Under the pieces are notes generated by a model. The model was not told the DNA's origin, ran no database searches, and saw only the letters and a list, made by a program, of their open reading frames with translations. Position numbers and translations under genes: made by a program. From contig CAKTGW010000022.1 of NCBI GenBank assembly GCA_934561725.1, forward strand, positions 1 to 8,452: DNA of 8,452 nucleotides, read 5' to 3'. Positions 5,494-8,452 of this stretch are shown here, piece after piece. This DNA comes from an uncultured Oscillospiraceae bacterium (lineage in GTDB: Bacteria > Bacillota > Clostridia > Oscillospirales > Oscillospiraceae). Within the stretch, counting starts at the first letter, position 1. Each line of letters starts with the position of its first letter.

Positions 5494-6414
5494 ATGCAGT
5501 GCGCTCTGATCGATATCGGCTCAAACTCCATGCGGCTCTCGGTCTATGATGTGGATGGCAGCAGCTTCCGCACGCTCTTCCGCGAGAAGATCATGGCAGG
5601 GCTGGCCGGTTTTGTGGAAAAGAAAAAACTCACCCCGGAGGGGATCAGCCGCGCAGCTGACGGTCTGCTTCAGTTCCGGGATACACTGGAGCTGCTTGGC
5701 ATACACGACGTCCGCGTATTTGCCACTGCCTCGCTCCGCAATATACAGAACACGGATGAGGCCGTCCGGGCGCTGACAGAGCGCACGGGCTTCGCCATAG
5801 AGGTCATCTCCGGTCTGGATGAGGCCCTTTTCGGCTACTCCGGCGCCATGCGGGACGTGGGGCTGGACACCGGCGTGTTCGTGGATATTGGCGGTGCCAG
5901 CACCGAGGTCGTAACATTTTCCGGCGGCAAGCTCACCGGAGCCAACAGTCTGCCCATCGGCTCGCTGCGCCTGTACTCGGACTATGTAAAGCGCATATTG
6001 CCCCACAAGACGGCTCTGGCCAACATAGAAGCCCGGGTGGCTCAGGAGCTGACCGCACTGCCGGGAAACGGGAGCTTTGAGACGATCGTGGGCGTAGGCG
6101 GCACTCTGCGCACTGCATTGAAGCTTACCCGACGGCTCTATTCTCTGCCGGTCAGCTGTAAGGAGCTCGGCGCCGATGCGTTGGAGGCGCTCTGGCAGGC
6201 CCTGATCAAAAACAACCGCGCCGCGATCAACCTGATCCTCAAGACTGAACCGGAACGTGTACACACCATTGTCCCCGGCATCGCCATTCTGCGCGGCATC
6301 GTACAGAAATACGGCGTTAAACGCATTGTCATCAGTAATTATGGAGTACGGGAGGGATATTTATGCAGCCGAATCACAACTGGGATACCAGCTACACCCA
6401 AAACCGGGAACTGA
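5494..6414 (+). CDS. ppx: Exopolyphosphatase, Ppx/GppA family
   Basis: This is a member of the ASKHA-fold Ppx/GppA phosphatases, which remove terminal phosphates from polyphosphate or hydrolyse pppGpp. The 306 residues show the phosphate-1 loop ALIDIGSNSMRLSVYD (4-19), FATASLRNIQN (76-86), SGLDEALFGYSG (106-117) with the likely catalytic Glu110, the phosphate-2 loop VFVDIGGASTEVV (128-140), the glycine-rich VGVGGTLRTALKL (199-211) and a C-terminal VISNYGVREGYL. It corresponds to the two-domain catalytic core; the extra C-terminal HD-like domain of E. coli Ppx (over 500 residues) is missing, as in many Firmicute and actinobacterial short forms. The start is the ATG at 5494 with AGGAGG at 5482-5487. 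The last 52 bases overlap ppk. Linkage to polyphosphate kinase favours a polyphosphatase role over a pppGpp phosphatase, but sequence alone does not settle the substrate. Confidence 0.9.
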   Translation: MQCALIDIGSNSMRLSVYDVDGSSFRTLFREKIMAGLAGFVEKKKLTPEGISRAADGLLQFRDTLELLGIHDVRVFATASLRNIQNTDEAVRALTERTGFAIEVISGLDEALFGYSGAMRDVGLDTGVFVDIGGASTEVVTFSGGKLTGANSLPIGSLRLYSDYVKRILPHKTALANIEARVAQELTALPGNGSFETIVGVGGTLRTALKLTRRLYSLPVSCKELGADALEALWQALIKNNRAAINLILKTEPERVHTIVPGIAILRGIVQKYGVKRIVISNYGVREGYLCSRITTGIPATPKTGN

Positions 6415-8452
6415 GCTGGCTGAAATTCGACCTGCGGGTCCTGGAAGAAGCCGCGGATGAAACCGTTCCTCTGCTGGAACGCTTGAAGTTTATCTCTATC
6501 TTCACCAGCAACCTGGATGAATTTTTCATGGTACGGGTAGGCAGTCTTTTTGATATGTCGGTCATCTCCCCAAAGGATATCGACAACAAATCCGGCCTGA
6601 CACCTTCCGGACAGCTGGAAAAGATCTATGCCGAGATCCCACGGCTCATGAAAAAACGTGACACCCTGTACCGACAGGTCATGGAGGCGCTGGCCGGTCA
6701 CGGCATCCGTGACCTTGAACTCAGCGAGCTGACGCCACCGGAAAAAAAGTATGTCAACCAGTATTTCAAGGCAAAGGTGCTGCCGATTCTCTCACCGCAG
6801 ATCGTAGACAGCCGCCACCCATTTCCCCATCTGGCAAACAAACAGCTGTACATAGCCTCCAATCTCCACGGCAAGCGGAGCAGCGCCCCCCTCGGTCTGA
6901 TCCCGATACCGGAGATCCTGCCGCGTTTTATTCAGATGCCGGAATCCCCCTGCCGTTTTGTACGTATGGAAAATATCCTTCTCGCCAAGGCCGGTTCTCT
7001 TTACGGCTCCTTCAAGCCCTCAGAGAGCTGCGTCCTCTGCGTGACACGCAATGCGGACATCAGCTTTGACGACGATAAATTCGACGATATGGAGATGGAC
7101 TACCGCTCCAAGGTCTCCAAGCTGCTGAAAAAGCGGTCACAGCTTGGCATTATGCGTCTGGAGCTTCAGGGCGAGCCTTCATCGGAATTTCAGCGGCTTC
7201 TGGGAAGCCGCATCAATGTGGAAAACCACCAGGTCTATACCTGCCGTGCGCCGCTCTGTATGAAATATGTCTATCCTCTTGCCGCCGCTCTGCCCGCAGA
7301 AGTCTCTGTGCCGCTGTCCTTCCCGCCCTACACACCCCGCCAGCCCGAAAGTCTGGATCCCGGAGAAAGCATGATCGAGCAGATTCGCCGCCGGGACCGG
7401 CTGCTGTTCTTCCCCTTTGAGAGTGTGGATCCCTTTCTCCGTCTACTCAGTGAGGCCGCCGAGCGGGAAGATGTGCTCTCTATCCGTATCACCATCTACA
7501 GGCTGGCGTCCAGCTCAAAAATCGCCCACATTCTCTGCCGTGCTGCCGAAAACGGAAAAGAAGTCACCGTTCTGATGGAGCTGCGCGCCCGCTTTGACGA
7601 AGCCAACAACATCTCCTGGTCTCGTCTGCTGGAGGATGCCGGCTGCCGCGTGATCTACGGCATTGAGGACTTCAAATGTCACTCCAAGCTCTGCCTGATC
7701 ACCATGCGCAGCGGCGACAGTGTGGAATACATCACGCAGGTCGGCACCGGAAACTATAATGAAAAAACCAATACCATGTATACCGATCTGACCTTTATGA
7801 CCGCCCGCCGGGATATCGGAGAGGATGCCACTGCCTTTTTCCGCAACATGCTGGTGTCCAACCTGGAGGGTGAATACACTACCCTGCTGGTATCACCGCG
7901 TGGGATCAAGGCAAAGCTGCTCGAGCTGATGGATGAGCAGATCACCAAGGGACCGGAAGGCTATATCTGCATCAAGGCCAATTCCATGACCGAGCGCGAA
8001 GTGATCGACAAGCTGGCAGAGTGCTCTCAGGCCGGCGTGCAGGTGCAGCTGATCGTGCGCGGCATCTGCTGTCTGCGTCCGGGCATTCTCGGGAAAACAG
8101 AGAACATCCATGTCACCAGCGTGGTTGGCCGGTATCTGGAGCACGCCCGCATCTATTGCTTCGGCCGCGATGCCGAGGCCCGTCTTTTCATATCCTCTGC
8201 CGATCTGATGACCCGCAATCTGATCCGTCGGGTAGAGGTCGCCTGTCCTGTTGAAAGCAGCGATCTGCGCCAGTGCCTGCTGTGGATCCTCAATACGCAG
8301 CTGGAGGATAATGTAAAGGCCTCCGCCCTCTGTGCCGACGGCAGCTATAAGCGCAAGCTCAATGCGCAGCCGCCCCTGTCCAGTCAGGACTATTTTATGG
8401 AAAATCCGCTTCCCCTTACCAAGGATGCGCCGCGGCCCGTTCCGCACCGCCC
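6363..8452 (+). CDS. ppk1: Polyphosphate kinase 1 (3' end beyond window)
   Basis: It makes long-chain polyphosphate reversibly from the gamma-phosphate of ATP through a phosphohistidine intermediate; PPK1 enzymes are membrane-associated. The frame is open without interruption for 696 codons to the edge, near the usual total of about 690-720, so little is missing. The N-domain contains RELSWL (15-20) and SNLDEFFMVRV (49-59), with Asn50 as the likely ATP contact. A head domain follows. The first PLD-like catalytic domain begins near DRLLFFPFES and includes RITIYRL (375-381), ELRARFDE (406-413) and FKCHSK with the phosphoacceptor His440. The second has VGRYLEHARIY with His594. The start is the ATG at 6363 with GGAGGG at 6351-6356. 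It must lie upstream of the conserved RELSWL, so the 52-base overlap with ppx is real and suggests translational coupling. The C-terminal tail is Pro-rich where it leaves the window. Confidence 0.95.
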   Translation, partial: MQPNHNWDTSYTQNRELSWLKFDLRVLEEAADETVPLLERLKFISIFTSNLDEFFMVRVGSLFDMSVISPKDIDNKSGLTPSGQLEKIYAEIPRLMKKRDTLYRQVMEALAGHGIRDLELSELTPPEKKYVNQYFKAKVLPILSPQIVDSRHPFPHLANKQLYIASNLHGKRSSAPLGLIPIPEILPRFIQMPESPCRFVRMENILLAKAGSLYGSFKPSESCVLCVTRNADISFDDDKFDDMEMDYRSKVSKLLKKRSQLGIMRLELQGEPSSEFQRLLGSRINVENHQVYTCRAPLCMKYVYPLAAALPAEVSVPLSFPPYTPRQPESLDPGESMIEQIRRRDRLLFFPFESVDPFLRLLSEAAEREDVLSIRITIYRLASSSKIAHILCRAAENGKEVTVLMELRARFDEANNISWSRLLEDAGCRVIYGIEDFKCHSKLCLITMRSGDSVEYITQVGTGNYNEKTNTMYTDLTFMTARRDIGEDATAFFRNMLVSNLEGEYTTLLVSPRGIKAKLLELMDEQITKGPEGYICIKANSMTEREVIDKLAECSQAGVQVQLIVRGICCLRPGILGKTENIHVTSVVGRYLEHARIYCFGRDAEARLFISSADLMTRNLIRRVEVACPVESSDLRQCLLWILNTQLEDNVKASALCADGSYKRKLNAQPPLSSQDYFMENPLPLTKDAPRPVPHR

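Noticed and set aside
5521..6264. A 247-codon open frame on the minus strand inside ppx
   Set aside because: Antisense to ppx, whose motifs are intact in the plus frame; the minus product has no recognisable features.
7893..8447. A 184-codon open frame on the minus strand inside ppk1
   Set aside because: Antisense to the second catalytic domain of PPK1, whose residues including His594 are conserved in the plus frame.

Overview
The window looks like a chromosomal segment of a GC-moderate, spore-forming member of the Clostridia, most likely Oscillospiraceae/Ruminococcaceae-like. The grounds are a spoVAC gene, strong AGGAGG ribosome binding sites, some TTG starts, intrinsic terminators with U-runs, and the protein families present. 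I see no mobile element, CRISPR array, tRNA or rRNA. The taxon is an inference from gene content and style; no marker fixes it.

Layout from left to right. Bases 1-1494 (+) hold a two-gene unit, ttdA (5' end outside the window) and ttdB, the alpha and beta subunits of an iron-sulfur L(+)-tartrate dehydratase. A 15-bp stem terminator (1532-1566) works in both directions between ttdB and the convergent tyrA. tyrA (prephenate dehydrogenase, minus strand, 1583-2422) is preceded by an approximately 230-base leader. That leader has a promoter, a 23-codon open reading frame with five Tyr codons, and a GC-rich hairpin followed by a U-run. Two further pairings upstream of that hairpin fit the classical 1:2 / 2:3 / 3:4 scheme. 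I read this as a ribosome-mediated, tyrosine-sensing transcription attenuator, and it is the most noteworthy thing in the window.

Bases 2759-4802 (-) hold a sigma-70 family (ECF-type) factor. Its 3' end overlaps a gene for a protein of about seven membrane segments with a large C-terminal domain that I do not recognise; this is a likely sigma factor / membrane regulator pair. Bases 4922-5365 (-) hold a lone spoVAC, closed by its own terminator and without spoVAD or spoVAE directly downstream.

Bases 5494-8452 (+) are a polyphosphate unit: ppx (exopolyphosphatase/GppA family) overlaps by 52 bases the start of ppk1 (polyphosphate kinase), which runs off the right edge nearly complete. The ppx promoter diverges from spoVAC. 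Synthesis and breakdown of polyphosphate are therefore encoded together, with the degrading enzyme first and the two translations probably coupled. The modules (tartrate/dicarboxylate metabolism, tyrosine synthesis, a sigma regulon, a spore membrane protein, polyphosphate turnover) look like ordinary independent chromosomal transcription units rather than one pathway.
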